Below are positions 1-8,304 of a stretch of 64,000 bases of DNA, in pieces. Within the stretch, counting starts at the first letter, position 1. The number at the start of each line of letters is the position of its first letter. Source of the DNA: Catellatospora citrea (GTDB lineage Bacteria; Actinomycetota; Actinomycetes; Mycobacteriales; Micromonosporaceae); contig NZ_RAPR01000001.1 in NCBI RefSeq assembly GCF_003610235.1, positions 1,984,001 through 2,048,000 of the forward strand. Direction: 5' to 3'. A program made the translations under genes and the position numbers. Under the pieces are notes generated by a model. That model saw only the letters and a list, made by a program, of their open reading frames with translations. It did no database searches and was not told the DNA's origin.

Positions 1-1476
1 CGGCTGACGTCGGTGCAGCGGCACCTGGACGAGTCGCTGGCCCGGGTCACCGCCGCGGTGCCCTGCCGGGGCGGCCCGGAGCGGGTCCTGTTCCTCGCGC
101 CCGGCCCCGCGCACGCCGCCCGGGTGCACGCGGCCGCCGCCGAGGCGACCGACCTGCGCGGCGACCTGACCGCCGCGACCCGCCAGGCCGAAGCCGCCCT
201 CGCCGCCGTCACGGCGGGCTGGCACGAGTTGGCCGGGGCGTTCCCGCCTGCCGCGCAGCCGCCGACGCCGGAGCCGTCGGAGCCGGTGGTGGTGCGGGGC
301 GGCGGCGTCACCCTGGTGAACACCGGCGCGAACGACGACGACGTGGTGGTCACCGTCGACGCCGCCGGCCGTCCGCTGGTGCTGGTCGGCGGCGTGACGG
401 TCGCCGCGGTCCCGGACGGGCGGCTGGTGGTGCGCACCGGGGCCGGGGACGACCGGGTGCGCGTCGACCCGGCCGTGGCGGCCTCGGTCAGCGTGCTCGC
501 CGGCGCGGGCGACGACCGGATCGACGGCGGGCGCCTGCTGCACGGCGCGGGCGGCGCGGACACGCTGCTCGGCCGCGACGGCGACGACCTGCTGCTGGGC
601 GGCGACGGCCGGGACTACCTCGACGCCGGGGCCGGGGCCGACGTGGCCGACGGCGGTCCGGACGACGACACCGTGTACGGCCTGAGCGGCGACGACACGC
701 TGCGCGGCGGCACGGGACGCGACCACCTGTCCGGCGGCCGCGACCGCGACCTGCTGTCCGGCGGGGACGGCGACGACGTGCTCACCGGCGGCGGGGGCGC
801 CGATGTCCTCGACGGTGCGGGCGGCTTCGACCGCGCCTACCGCGACCTGGCCGATCCCGCCGCCGAGGCCGAGTCCTCGCACGTCGCACCGCAGACCGCG
901 GCAGGCGCCGGGATCAGGGTCACCGGCACCGCCGAGTTCGCCGAGCGCGTCGCCTCCGATCTGGACCTGCTGCGGGCGTCGCCTACCGGGCGGCGCATGC
1001 TGGCCGAGCTGGACACCGCGCTGGCCGGCAGCGACAGCTGGCTGCCCGGCGACGCGCCGGACACCCTGGAGGTCCGGGAGCTGCCATTCGGGGCCGCCAA
1101 CGGCTTCGCGGGCGTGGACGGGGACGCCGACCGGCACGTCATCTCGTACGAGCCGGGTTTCCAGGGCCTGCCGGGCAGCGCGCCGCCGGTAGTGGTGCTG
1201 TACCACGAACTGGCGCACGTCTGGGACGACCTGGCCGGGCACGACCACCCGGGTGCGCACAGCCGGGACGACCTGATGTGGGACGGCGACGGCTGGGTGC
1301 CGGTGCCCGACCGGGAACGGGTGGCGGTCGGCCTGCCGATCGACGATGACGGGGATCCGACAACGCCCGAACGCCTCGACCCGCACCACCCGTATCCGCT
1401 GACGGAGAACGCCCTGCGCGATGAGCTGGGCGTATCCGGCAGGCAAACATACGGCACGCCGCGCCGCCCTACGTGA
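1..1476 (+). CDS. RTX-repeat protein with M91-type zinc metallopeptidase domain (5' end outside window)
   Basis: The reading frame is open from the first base, so the true start probably lies upstream; a GTG at 13 is the first visible candidate. The visible protein has three parts. First comes a helical, Ala-rich segment of about 90 residues. About 140 residues of RTX-type nonapeptides (GDGDDLLLGG, GGDGDDVLTGG) follow; these normally bind calcium and fold outside the cell. The C-terminal domain of about 190 residues carries VLYHELAHVWDD, an HExxH zinc motif, and a tail (ENALRDELGV) typical of the M91/NleD-like effector peptidases. No signal peptide is visible in the part present. The architecture suggests an exported protease or polymorphic-toxin-like effector; substrate and secretion route are unknown. 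Domain calls rest on motif reading only. Confidence 0.75.
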   Translation, partial: RLTSVQRHLDESLARVTAAVPCRGGPERVLFLAPGPAHAARVHAAAAEATDLRGDLTAATRQAEAALAAVTAGWHELAGAFPPAAQPPTPEPSEPVVVRGGGVTLVNTGANDDDVVVTVDAAGRPLVLVGGVTVAAVPDGRLVVRTGAGDDRVRVDPAVAASVSVLAGAGDDRIDGGRLLHGAGGADTLLGRDGDDLLLGGDGRDYLDAGAGADVADGGPDDDTVYGLSGDDTLRGGTGRDHLSGGRDRDLLSGGDGDDVLTGGGGADVLDGAGGFDRAYRDLADPAAEAESSHVAPQTAAGAGIRVTGTAEFAERVASDLDLLRASPTGRRMLAELDTALAGSDSWLPGDAPDTLEVRELPFGAANGFAGVDGDADRHVISYEPGFQGLPGSAPPVVVLYHELAHVWDDLAGHDHPGAHSRDDLMWDGDGWVPVPDRERVAVGLPIDDDGDPTTPERLDPHHPYPLTENALRDELGVSGRQTYGTPRRPT

Positions 1477-1597
1477 CGTCGCCACCACCGTCTGCTATGG
1501 AGATCCGGCCGATTGCATCCGGACGCCCTTGTTTGACACAGTGTGCGACGTTGATCGCAACGCGACGTTGTGGTGGTCAGGGGAGGAATCAAACATC

Positions 1598-2410
1598 ATG
1601 ATGGGTCCACAGCACGCGCTGTCCGGCGCGGCCACGTGGCTGGCCGGGTCCTGGGTGGCCGCGCAGTTCTTCGACTATCCCCAGTCGGCCACGACCATCG
1701 CGGTCGGCGCCGCGGTGTGCGCGGGCGGGGCGCTGCTGCCCGATCTGGACATGTCCGGCAAGGTGACCAAGGGCCAGGGCGGCTCGACCGTCTCCCGCAG
1801 CTTCGGCGTGGCCTCGCTGTTCGTCGCCGAGGTCATCGAGAAGATCTCGGTCGGCGTGTACACGGCCACCAAGTTGAGCAAGGACCCCGACCGGCACAAC
1901 GGCCACCGCACGCTGACCCACACGCTGCCGTTCGCGGCCCTGATGGGCTTCGGCTCGATCTGGCTGTGCACCAGGTACGGCCGGTGGGCGGTGATCGGCA
2001 TCCTGTTCTTCATGTTCGGCTTCGCGCTGCGCGGGCTGTTCGACAAGTGGGCCGACCGGGCCGGCTGGGTCATCGTGACCCTGACCTCGGGCGCCGCGGC
2101 CTACTTCGCGTTCAACTTCCTGCCCAGCGAGAACCGCGGGTATCCGATGATCGGCCTGGCGGTGGGGGTCGGCTGCATCGTGCACCTGATGGGCGACATC
2201 GTGACCCGGGCCGGGGTGCCGATCCTGTGGCCGATCCCGACCGGGCGGCGCATGTGGCGCATGATCGGCCTGCCGGACACGTTCGCCATCGAGGCGGGCA
2301 GCAAGGTGGAGACCACGGTGCTGCGCACCGTCTTCACGGTGGTCTCGCTGGTCGCGGGCGCGGGCCTGCTGGCCCCGGCGCTGCTCAAGCGCTTCGACAT
2401 CGAGGTCTGA
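1598..2410 (+). CDS. Membrane-bound metal-dependent hydrolase, YdjM/LexA-binding-like family
   Basis: About 270 residues with roughly six hydrophobic segments. The conserved metal-ligand cluster HNGHRTLTHTLPF is in the first half and a second HLMGDIVT motif lies near the end, matching the DUF457/YdjM family of inner-membrane metal-dependent hydrolases. The biochemical role of this family is poorly defined. The start is the first of two adjacent ATG codons (1598, 1601), chosen because GGGAGG lies 11 nt upstream; an upstream in-frame GTG would overlap the preceding gene and lacks such a site. It stands alone between the metallopeptidase gene and the convergent polymerase gene. Confidence 0.8.
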   Translation: MMGPQHALSGAATWLAGSWVAAQFFDYPQSATTIAVGAAVCAGGALLPDLDMSGKVTKGQGGSTVSRSFGVASLFVAEVIEKISVGVYTATKLSKDPDRHNGHRTLTHTLPFAALMGFGSIWLCTRYGRWAVIGILFFMFGFALRGLFDKWADRAGWVIVTLTSGAAAYFAFNFLPSENRGYPMIGLAVGVGCIVHLMGDIVTRAGVPILWPIPTGRRMWRMIGLPDTFAIEAGSKVETTVLRTVFTVVSLVAGAGLLAPALLKRFDIEV

Positions 2411-2416
2411 CCCGAT

Positions 2417-4099
2417 TCACTTCGCGTCGCCGTAGGAGTCGACGACGGCGACCGTGAGCGGGAACCGCACGGGCGAGCTGCCGAACAGCAGCTCGCCCGT
2501 TGCTTTGGCCCCGGTCTCCAGGGCGGCCACCACGACGTCGGCCTCGTCGTCCGGGCAGTGCACGATGACCTCGTCGTGCTGGAAGAAGACCAGCTCGGCA
2601 CGGGTGTCCCAGAGCCGGGCGCGCAGCGTGGCCAGCAGCGAGGCGGCCCACTCGGCGGCGGTGGCCTGGATGACGAAGTTGCGGGTGAACCGGCCCCGCG
2701 AGCGGCCCGACGCGCCCTCGTCGGTCCACGACGACTCCAGCGCCGACGGTGGGCAGGTGCGGCCCAGCCAGGAACGCACCAGGCCGCCGGTCTCCCCGGT
2801 GCGCGCGGCCGCCTCGACGTACGCCCAGGCCTTGGGGTAGCTGCCGCGCAGCGCCGCGATCGCGGGTGCGGCCGCGCCGCCGGTCTGGCCGTACATCGCA
2901 CCGAGCAGGGCCAGTTTCGCCGCCGCCCGGTCGCCCTTGAACGCCTCGGCGGCCAGCACCGCGTAGAGGTCGCCCGCGGCCGCGGCACGGGCCAGCCCGG
3001 CGTCACCGGACACCGCGGCGAGGATGCGCGGCTCCAGCTGCCCGGCGTCGGCCACGACGAGCCGCCAGCCGGGATCGGCGCGGGCCGCGCCGCGCACCGC
3101 CTTGGGGATCTGCAGCGCTCCCCCACCCCGGGTGGCCCAGCGCCCGGTGACCACCCCGCCCGGCACGTACGCGGGCCGGAAGCGCCCCTGCTGCACCCAC
3201 TGCTCCCGCCAGCTCCAGCCGTGCGCGGTCCAGATCCGGTAGAGCTCCTTGTACTCCAGCAGCACCTCGATGACCGGGTGGTCGACCGCGCGCAGCACCC
3301 AGGACCGGGTGTTTGGCACCTCGATCCCGGCCCGGCGCAGCGCCTTGCGCAGCTCGGCGGGCGAGTCGGGGTGCAGGCCGGGCGCGTTCAGCAGTTCGGC
3401 GATCCGGCCCGACAGCTCCGCGAGCCGCCGCGGCGGCCCGCCCACCGGGGACTGCTCACCCAGCAGGCCGACCAGGATCTCGTCGTGGGCGCGGGCCTGC
3501 CAGGGCAGCCCGGTGTGCCCCATCTCGGCGGCGATCAGGGCGCTGGCCGACTCCGCCGCGATCAGCAGCCGCATCCGCGTCGGGTGCTCGACGGCGGCGG
3601 TGCGGGCGAGCTGGTCGCGATACACCGCGGCCAGCGCCTCCAGCGGGTCCACCCCGTCCGGCACGGCGACCGGGGCGGGCGTGTCGCCGAACAGGGTGCC
3701 CTGCAGGTCCCCGGGCGGCTGGGCGGGCCGGGCCGCGTGATCGGCGGGCACCGGCGCGCCGGTCAGCCTCGCGTACGCGGCGGCGGCCGAGCGCGGCTCG
3801 CCGTAGCGCCCGGCGTACCCGAGCAGCAGCACCTCGGCCAGCTCGACGTCATGGCAGCGGCGCACCCGCACCCCCGCGGGCAGCAGCGGCCCGTAGACCT
3901 GCTCCGTCGACCCCCACAGCCACCGCGGCCCGCCGTCGCGCTCCCGCGCCTCGACCGCGGCGGCGAGATCCGCCACGGCCTCCACCGGCCCCGTCGGCTC
4001 GCCCGCGGCGTCCAGCGACCGCAGCAGCCCGCCGCCGCTGCCGTCCGCCACCACCGCGATCATCGCCACGCCGCCCATTGTGCTGGTCGGGGCGGACAT
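2417..4099 (-). CDS. Bifunctional 3'-5' exonuclease/DNA polymerase, family A (actinobacterial short form)
   Basis: 560 residues, far shorter than Pol I (about 900) but the usual size of the actinobacterial stand-alone polymerase of this family. The C-terminal half keeps the polymerase motifs in order: motif A as VVADAGQLEPRIL, the motif B region KLALLGAMYGQTGG with conserved lysine and YG, and motif C as FFQHDEVIVHC. The N-terminal half corresponds to a reduced exonuclease-like region; I cannot confirm that its metal-binding acidic residues are intact. It probably acts in repair or gap filling. ATG at 4099 is used; downstream ATGs (4078, 4063) are alternatives. It is convergent with the YdjM-like gene (6-nt gap) and divergent from the methyltransferase. 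Confidence 0.82.
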   Translation of the reverse strand: MSAPTSTMGGVAMIAVVADGSGGGLLRSLDAAGEPTGPVEAVADLAAAVEARERDGGPRWLWGSTEQVYGPLLPAGVRVRRCHDVELAEVLLLGYAGRYGEPRSAAAAYARLTGAPVPADHAARPAQPPGDLQGTLFGDTPAPVAVPDGVDPLEALAAVYRDQLARTAAVEHPTRMRLLIAAESASALIAAEMGHTGLPWQARAHDEILVGLLGEQSPVGGPPRRLAELSGRIAELLNAPGLHPDSPAELRKALRRAGIEVPNTRSWVLRAVDHPVIEVLLEYKELYRIWTAHGWSWREQWVQQGRFRPAYVPGGVVTGRWATRGGGALQIPKAVRGAARADPGWRLVVADAGQLEPRILAAVSGDAGLARAAAAGDLYAVLAAEAFKGDRAAAKLALLGAMYGQTGGAAAPAIAALRGSYPKAWAYVEAAARTGETGGLVRSWLGRTCPPSALESSWTDEGASGRSRGRFTRNFVIQATAAEWAASLLATLRARLWDTRAELVFFQHDEVIVHCPDDEADVVVAALETGAKATGELLFGSSPVRFPLTVAVVDSYGDAK

Positions 4100-4132
4100 C
4101 CCGAATCAGCTCCGGGCTCGGCGGGATGCGGC

Positions 4133-4138
4133 TATATA
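4133..4138 (+). promoter_or_regulatory. -10 box TATATA, leaderless start
   Basis: TATATA ends 6 nt before the ATG at 4145, so transcription should begin at or next to the start codon. No Shine-Dalgarno is present. Confidence 0.5.
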
Positions 4139-4144
4139 GAAGTC

Positions 4145-4792
4145 ATGACCGAATCCAGGCGCGTGTTCGACCGGATCGGCGCGACCTACAGCGAGGCCTT
4201 CGCGGACCGGCCGGGCCAGCTCGCCGCGGGCCGGTGGCTGCTGGAGCGGCTCTCCGACCGGGAGCATCCGCTGGTGCTCGACGTGGGCTGCGGCTCCGGC
4301 ACCCCGACCGCCCGCCAGCTCATCGACGGCGGCTGCCACGTCGTCGGCATCGACACCTCACCCGTGATGCTCGAACTGGCCCGCAACACCGTGCCCGAGG
4401 CCATCTTCGTGGAGCGCGACCTGTTCGACCTGGACGGCCTGCACCCCACCCAGCAGCGCTTCGACGGCGTGGTCGCCTTCTTCTCGCTGCTCATGCTCTC
4501 CCGGGCCGACATCGACAAGGCCCTCGACGACATCCACCACGTCCTCGACCACACCGGCTACTTCGCCCTGGGCATGGTCGAGGGCGACTCGGACCACCTC
4601 ATGCGCGACTTCCTCGGCACCCGGGTGCCCCTGACCGCATACCCCCGGGAAGAGCTGAAGCACCTCCTGAACCGCCACGGCTTCACCGTCGAGGACCTCG
4701 TCACCGACCTCTGGGAACCCGCCCTCCCCACGGTCGACGCGCAACCCCAGACCCACCTCTACGTCTACTGCACCGTCGCCCGACCCTACTGA
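4145..4792 (+). CDS. Class I SAM-dependent methyltransferase
   Basis: 215 residues. Motif I (VLDVGCGSGTPTARQL) is near residue 50, the acidic ribose-binding residue follows in VVGIDTSPVMLEL, and motif IV-like GVVAFFSLLMLSR is in the middle, all typical of a Rossmann-fold methyltransferase (Methyltransf_11/25 type). The substrate is not predictable. The start at 4145 is chosen because the protein aligns from MTESRRVFDRIGATY and a TATATA box sits 6 nt upstream, suggesting a leaderless mRNA. The gene is monocistronic and ends just before a perfect palindromic terminator. Confidence 0.85.
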   Translation: MTESRRVFDRIGATYSEAFADRPGQLAAGRWLLERLSDREHPLVLDVGCGSGTPTARQLIDGGCHVVGIDTSPVMLELARNTVPEAIFVERDLFDLDGLHPTQQRFDGVVAFFSLLMLSRADIDKALDDIHHVLDHTGYFALGMVEGDSDHLMRDFLGTRVPLTAYPREELKHLLNRHGFTVEDLVTDLWEPALPTVDAQPQTHLYVYCTVARPY

Positions 4793-4800
4793 GGCGAAAA

Positions 4801-4834
4801 GGTCAGGGCGGTCTCGTACGAGACCGCCCTGACC
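4801..4834. terminator. Perfect 34-nt palindrome, bidirectional terminator
   Basis: Arms GGTCAGGGCGGTCTCGT and its exact complement, 17+17 nt. It lies between the convergent methyltransferase and permease genes. On the minus strand it is followed by a TTTT run, so it suits termination of the transporter operon as well as of the methyltransferase. Confidence 0.75.
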
Positions 4835-4850
4835 AGGAAAGCGGAGGGAG

Positions 4851-5717
4851 CTACTTCACCGCGCCGGCGGTGAGGCCGGACTGGATCTGCCGCTGGAAGA
4901 TGGTGTAGACGATGATCATCGGGATGATCGCGATGCTCAGCGCCGCGAAGAGGGCGGGCCAGTCGGCCTGGTAGCCGGCGGCGGTGGAGATGTTGGCGAT
5001 GCCCTGGGTGAGCAGCCACTTCTCCTGGCCCTCGGCGCCGCCGGGGAGCAGCGAGACCGGCAGGACGTACTGGTTCCACTGGCCGATGATGTTGAAGATG
5101 GTGATGCTGATCAGGCCGGGCTTGGCCATCGGCATCATCACGCGGAAGAACAGCTTGGTGTGCGAGGCGCCGTCGATCATCGCCGCCTCGGCCACCGCGT
5201 TGGGCAGCGTCTTGAAGAACGCGGCCAGGAAGAACACGGTGAACGGCAGCGAGTAGGCGATGTACACCAGGATCAGGCCGGTGTGCGTGCCCAGCAGGCC
5301 CAGCTCCTGCACCACGATGTAGAGCGGGGTGAGCGCCAGGTACACCGGGAAGGCCAGGCCCGCGATGAACAGGAAGTAGATGAACCTGTTGCCGATGAAC
5401 TCGTAGCGGGCCAGCACGTAGGCGGCCATCGCGCCCAGCAGCATGGTGCCGAACGTCGAGATCGACACCACGATCAGGCTGTTCAGGAAGTACGTGCCGA
5501 CCTTCGCCTCGGTCCAGGCCCGGCCGAACGACCCGAAGTCCCAGTGGCTCGGCAGCGCGAACGGGTTGCCGATGAAGATCTCGGTGTTGCTCTTGAACGC
5601 GGCCAGGAACGTGAAGACCAGCGGATAGATGATCAGGATGGCCCAGACGGCCAGCGCGACGTGGGACAGCTTGTTCAGGACGCCGGCGCTGCTGCGCTTC
5701 TCAGACTTGTTTGCCAC
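4851..5717 (-). CDS. Carbohydrate ABC transporter permease, MalG/NgcG-like
   Basis: 288 residues, about six membrane segments, with the EAA loop that docks the ATPase (EAAMIDGASHTKLFFRV...PMAKPG). It is the last gene of a three-gene set (lipoprotein, MalF-like, MalG-like) and starts at GTG 12 nt after the upstream permease. Closest in layout to the NgcEFG/DasABC amino-sugar transporters of actinomycetes, which import N-acetylglucosamine or chitobiose. No ATPase gene is linked, as expected for systems that share MsiK. Sugar specificity is inferred from the binding protein and the neighbouring kinase. Confidence 0.88.
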   Translation of the reverse strand: MANKSEKRSSAGVLNKLSHVALAVWAILIIYPLVFTFLAAFKSNTEIFIGNPFALPSHWDFGSFGRAWTEAKVGTYFLNSLIVVSISTFGTMLLGAMAAYVLARYEFIGNRFIYFLFIAGLAFPVYLALTPLYIVVQELGLLGTHTGLILVYIAYSLPFTVFFLAAFFKTLPNAVAEAAMIDGASHTKLFFRVMMPMAKPGLISITIFNIIGQWNQYVLPVSLLPGGAEGQEKWLLTQGIANISTAAGYQADWPALFAALSIAIIPMIIVYTIFQRQIQSGLTAGAVK

Positions 5718-5729
5718 GACAGACCCCGC

Positions 5730-6635
5730 TCAGTGCTCGACCGCGTTGCGCTTGCCGCCACGCAGGGACAGCACCGCGAAGATGATGGTGAAGACGGCCA
5801 GCGCGACGCCGAGCGCCGACGCGTAGCCGTAGTCCGACTCCCGGATGCCGGACTTGTAGATCTGCACCGGCAGCACGGTGGTGGCCCCGTCCGGGCCGCC
5901 CTCGTCGATGGAGAGCACCATCACCAGGGCGAACGCGTCCATGGCCAGGATGCCGAGGTAGACCCAGGCGACCTTCACGGTCTCCATCAGCAGCGGGATG
6001 GTGACCCGGAAGAAGATGGTGACCCGGCTGGCGCCGTCCATCACGGCCGCCTCGTAGATCTCGGCCGGGATGCTCGACATGCCCGCGGCGAACAGCACCA
6101 CGTAGAAGCCGACCGCCTGCCAGACCAGCACGCCGAGGATCGACCAGAGGCCGTACTCGGCCATGAACTGCACCGCGTCCACGCCGAACAGTTCGAGGAA
6201 GCGGTTCAGGACGCCGCTGCCGTCCGGGGCGTACACCCGGCCGAAGATGACACCGACGATGACGACGGCCAGGACCTGGGGGAGGAAGAACACCACGCGG
6301 TAGAACTTCGACCCCCAGACCCCGGTCATCATGCCGCCGCGGGTGCCCCCGCCCATGTTCAACAGGAACGCGAAGAACAGGGCGAGGGCGATCGTGATCA
6401 CCGGCAAGGTGACCAGCAGGAAGACGTGGTGCTTGGCTGCCAGCCATACCTTGTCGTCGTCCAGGAGCTTCTGGAAGTTCTCCAGGCCGACGAAATCGAA
6501 ATTCGGGGACAGGCCGCTCCAGTTCGTCATGGACACCTGGACCGCCGCGGCGATCGGGCGCAGGACGAACATGCCGTAAAGGGCAAGTGGGGCGATCAGG
6601 AACCCGATGACGAACGGGTATTTACCTTGCCGCAT
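5730..6635 (-). CDS. Carbohydrate ABC transporter permease, MalF/NgcF-like
   Basis: 301 residues starting MRQGKYPFVIGF, with six predicted membrane helices and the EAA loop EAAVMDGASRVTIFFRV. ATG at 6635 is preferred over a TTG two codons upstream: GGAG lies 9 nt before the ATG but only 3 nt before the TTG, and the paralogous permease at 15191-16102 begins MRHGKYPL at the equivalent place. It is co-transcribed with the lipoprotein gene (about 27 nt upstream) and the MalG-like gene. It forms the membrane channel with that partner. Confidence 0.88.
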   Translation of the reverse strand: MRQGKYPFVIGFLIAPLALYGMFVLRPIAAAVQVSMTNWSGLSPNFDFVGLENFQKLLDDDKVWLAAKHHVFLLVTLPVITIALALFFAFLLNMGGGTRGGMMTGVWGSKFYRVVFFLPQVLAVVIVGVIFGRVYAPDGSGVLNRFLELFGVDAVQFMAEYGLWSILGVLVWQAVGFYVVLFAAGMSSIPAEIYEAAVMDGASRVTIFFRVTIPLLMETVKVAWVYLGILAMDAFALVMVLSIDEGGPDGATTVLPVQIYKSGIRESDYGYASALGVALAVFTIIFAVLSLRGGKRNAVEH

Positions 6636-6662
6636 GATCAACTACTCCGGCTTCGGGGGGAT

Positions 6663-8084
6663 TTAGCGGGAGAACTTCTTCTCGGTCTTGTCAGCCGCGG
6701 CCTGCATACGGGTGCAGAACTCGTCGGCGGTGCCACCCTGGAACATGAGCTTGTTGGTGGCGGCGCGGCACTCGTCGTCCAGGTTCTTGTACCAGGCGTC
6801 CCAGCGGAAGCTGAAGTTGGCCGCACCGGCCGCGGTCAGCGCCGCGTTGGCCGAGGTCAGACCGGGCGAGAGGGTCAGGCCCTCGGCCGCGCCGGTGACG
6901 ACGGTCAGCGACTTGGTGAGCTCGGTGAAGCCCTTGGCGCCGGCCTTGGACAGCATGTGGCGCAGGTACTCCTTGCCACCCTGGACGTTCTTGCCCTTGC
7001 TGGCGACGAAGTACATCTCACCGGCGGCGGCGTAGAGGCCCGTGGCGGGCAGCTTGTCCGACGCGGTGGCACCCGGGATGGCGGCGACCTGGTAGTCGAA
7101 GCCGGCCGGGGTGTCCTTCGACTGCTCGTTCTCCAGCCAGGAACCCGACGGGTAGAAGCCCACCTTGTACTGGTTCTGCTGCAGCTGCACCTCGGTGTGC
7201 TTGAGGCCCAGGTGCGCCTTGTTGCCGTACTTGGCGCCGATCTCGCCCCAGAGGGTGGCGGCCTGCTTGACGGCGTCGTTCGTCCAGGCGCCCTTCTCCA
7301 GGTTGTCGATCGCCTTGAGCACGTCCGGGCCACCGATCTTGGCGGCCGTGGTCAGGATGACCAGGTACTGGTAGTAGGCCGCGTTGGCGCCCGCGTACGA
7401 GTACGGGGTGATGCCCTTGGCCTTCATCTTGTCCAGCAGCGCGGTGAAGTCCGCCCAGGTGGTCGGCGCGGTCCAGCCGTTGTCCTTGAACAGCTTGCCG
7501 GAGTACCACAGGCCGAACACGGTGTAGGCGTAGTTCAGCACGTACGGCTTGCCGTTGAACGTGCCCTGCTCGATGGTGCCCGGGATCAGGGTCTCACCGA
7601 CGGTCTTGCCGGCGATGTCCAGCGACGGCGCGGCGAACAGGTCGCTCAGGTCGGCAACCTGGCCGGCCTCGACGAGCTTGCCCTGGTCCATCAGCTTCGA
7701 GCCGGCGTTGTTGACCATGTCCGGCGGGGTGTTGCTGGCGAACCGCGGCTGCAGGGTCGTGGAGACCTCCTGCGTCGAGGAGTAGGTCACCTTCGACTTC
7801 GGGAACTTCGCCTGGTACGACGGGATGTGCACGTCCGTGGCGTACTTGGTGCCCAGACCGCCATCGAAGATCACAACCTCGACCGGGGTCTCGGTGGAGA
7901 CGCCCAGCGGGTTCTCCGCGGAGACCTGGCCGGTCGCCTGGGTGGTGGGCTCGTCGGTGCCGCCGCCGACACAGGCGGAGAGCAGACCGGCGGCGGGGGT
8001 GGCCAGCAGGCCGACGGCCGCGGTCCGGCGCAGCACGCTGCGACGGTTCAGGGCCGACGGGCTGTCGGTGTGGTTGGACATCAT
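6663..8084 (-). CDS. Sugar-binding lipoprotein of ABC transporter, NgcE-like (N-acetylglucosamine/chitobiose)
   Basis: 473 residues (or 472; two adjacent ATG codons). The N-terminus has a twin-arginine motif NRRSVLRR, a hydrophobic stretch and the lipobox LLSAC with Cys at about residue 38, so it is a Tat-exported lipoprotein. The mature part is a family-1 solute-binding protein; the phrases NPLGV and VVIFDGGLGTKYA followed by SYQAKFP resemble NgcE. GAGGAG lies just upstream of the start. First gene of the permease operon. The regulator and kinase next door support an amino-sugar ligand, but ligand identity is inference. Confidence 0.87.
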   Translation of the reverse strand: MMSNHTDSPSALNRRSVLRRTAAVGLLATPAAGLLSACVGGGTDEPTTQATGQVSAENPLGVSTETPVEVVIFDGGLGTKYATDVHIPSYQAKFPKSKVTYSSTQEVSTTLQPRFASNTPPDMVNNAGSKLMDQGKLVEAGQVADLSDLFAAPSLDIAGKTVGETLIPGTIEQGTFNGKPYVLNYAYTVFGLWYSGKLFKDNGWTAPTTWADFTALLDKMKAKGITPYSYAGANAAYYQYLVILTTAAKIGGPDVLKAIDNLEKGAWTNDAVKQAATLWGEIGAKYGNKAHLGLKHTEVQLQQNQYKVGFYPSGSWLENEQSKDTPAGFDYQVAAIPGATASDKLPATGLYAAAGEMYFVASKGKNVQGGKEYLRHMLSKAGAKGFTELTKSLTVVTGAAEGLTLSPGLTSANAALTAAGAANFSFRWDAWYKNLDDECRAATNKLMFQGGTADEFCTRMQAAADKTEKKFSR

Positions 8085-8091
8085 TGTCTCC

Positions 8092-8304
8092 TCAGTTTCG
8101 GGTCGCTGAAGTAGTGACTCGAGGGTGTGGTGAGGCGGTGCCTGTAGCAGTCGCGGTCACGGGCGGACCCGCGGCCGCGGCGGACCCGGCCGCACCGGGT
8201 TGCAGTGCGGCACCACACCGGGCGGCGTTGCCCGATGTGGTGTCGGCCCAGTGCTCGATCGGGTCGAGCACGGTCATGGACAGCACGGCGGCGGGGGCGG
8301 TCAC
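8092..8304 (-). CDS. Doubtful 70-codon ORF coupled to the RpiR gene
   Basis: A GTG at 8304 overlaps the TGA of the rpiR-type gene by 4 nt (GTGA), so it could be translated by coupling. The predicted product is rich in Ala, Thr and Pro, has no domain I recognise and ends a few nt before the lipoprotein gene's start region. The interval is more likely the 5' leader of the transporter operon. Listed because the overlap is exact; the coding claim is weak. Confidence 0.2.
   Translation of the reverse strand: MTAPAAVLSMTVLDPIEHWADTTSGNAARCGAALQPGAAGSAAAAGPPVTATATGTASPHPRVTTSATRN

Noticed and set aside
1421..1597. Upstream extension of the YdjM-like protein to a GTG at 1421
   Set aside because: Would overlap the metallopeptidase gene, lacks a ribosome site and adds 59 non-membrane residues unlike the family.
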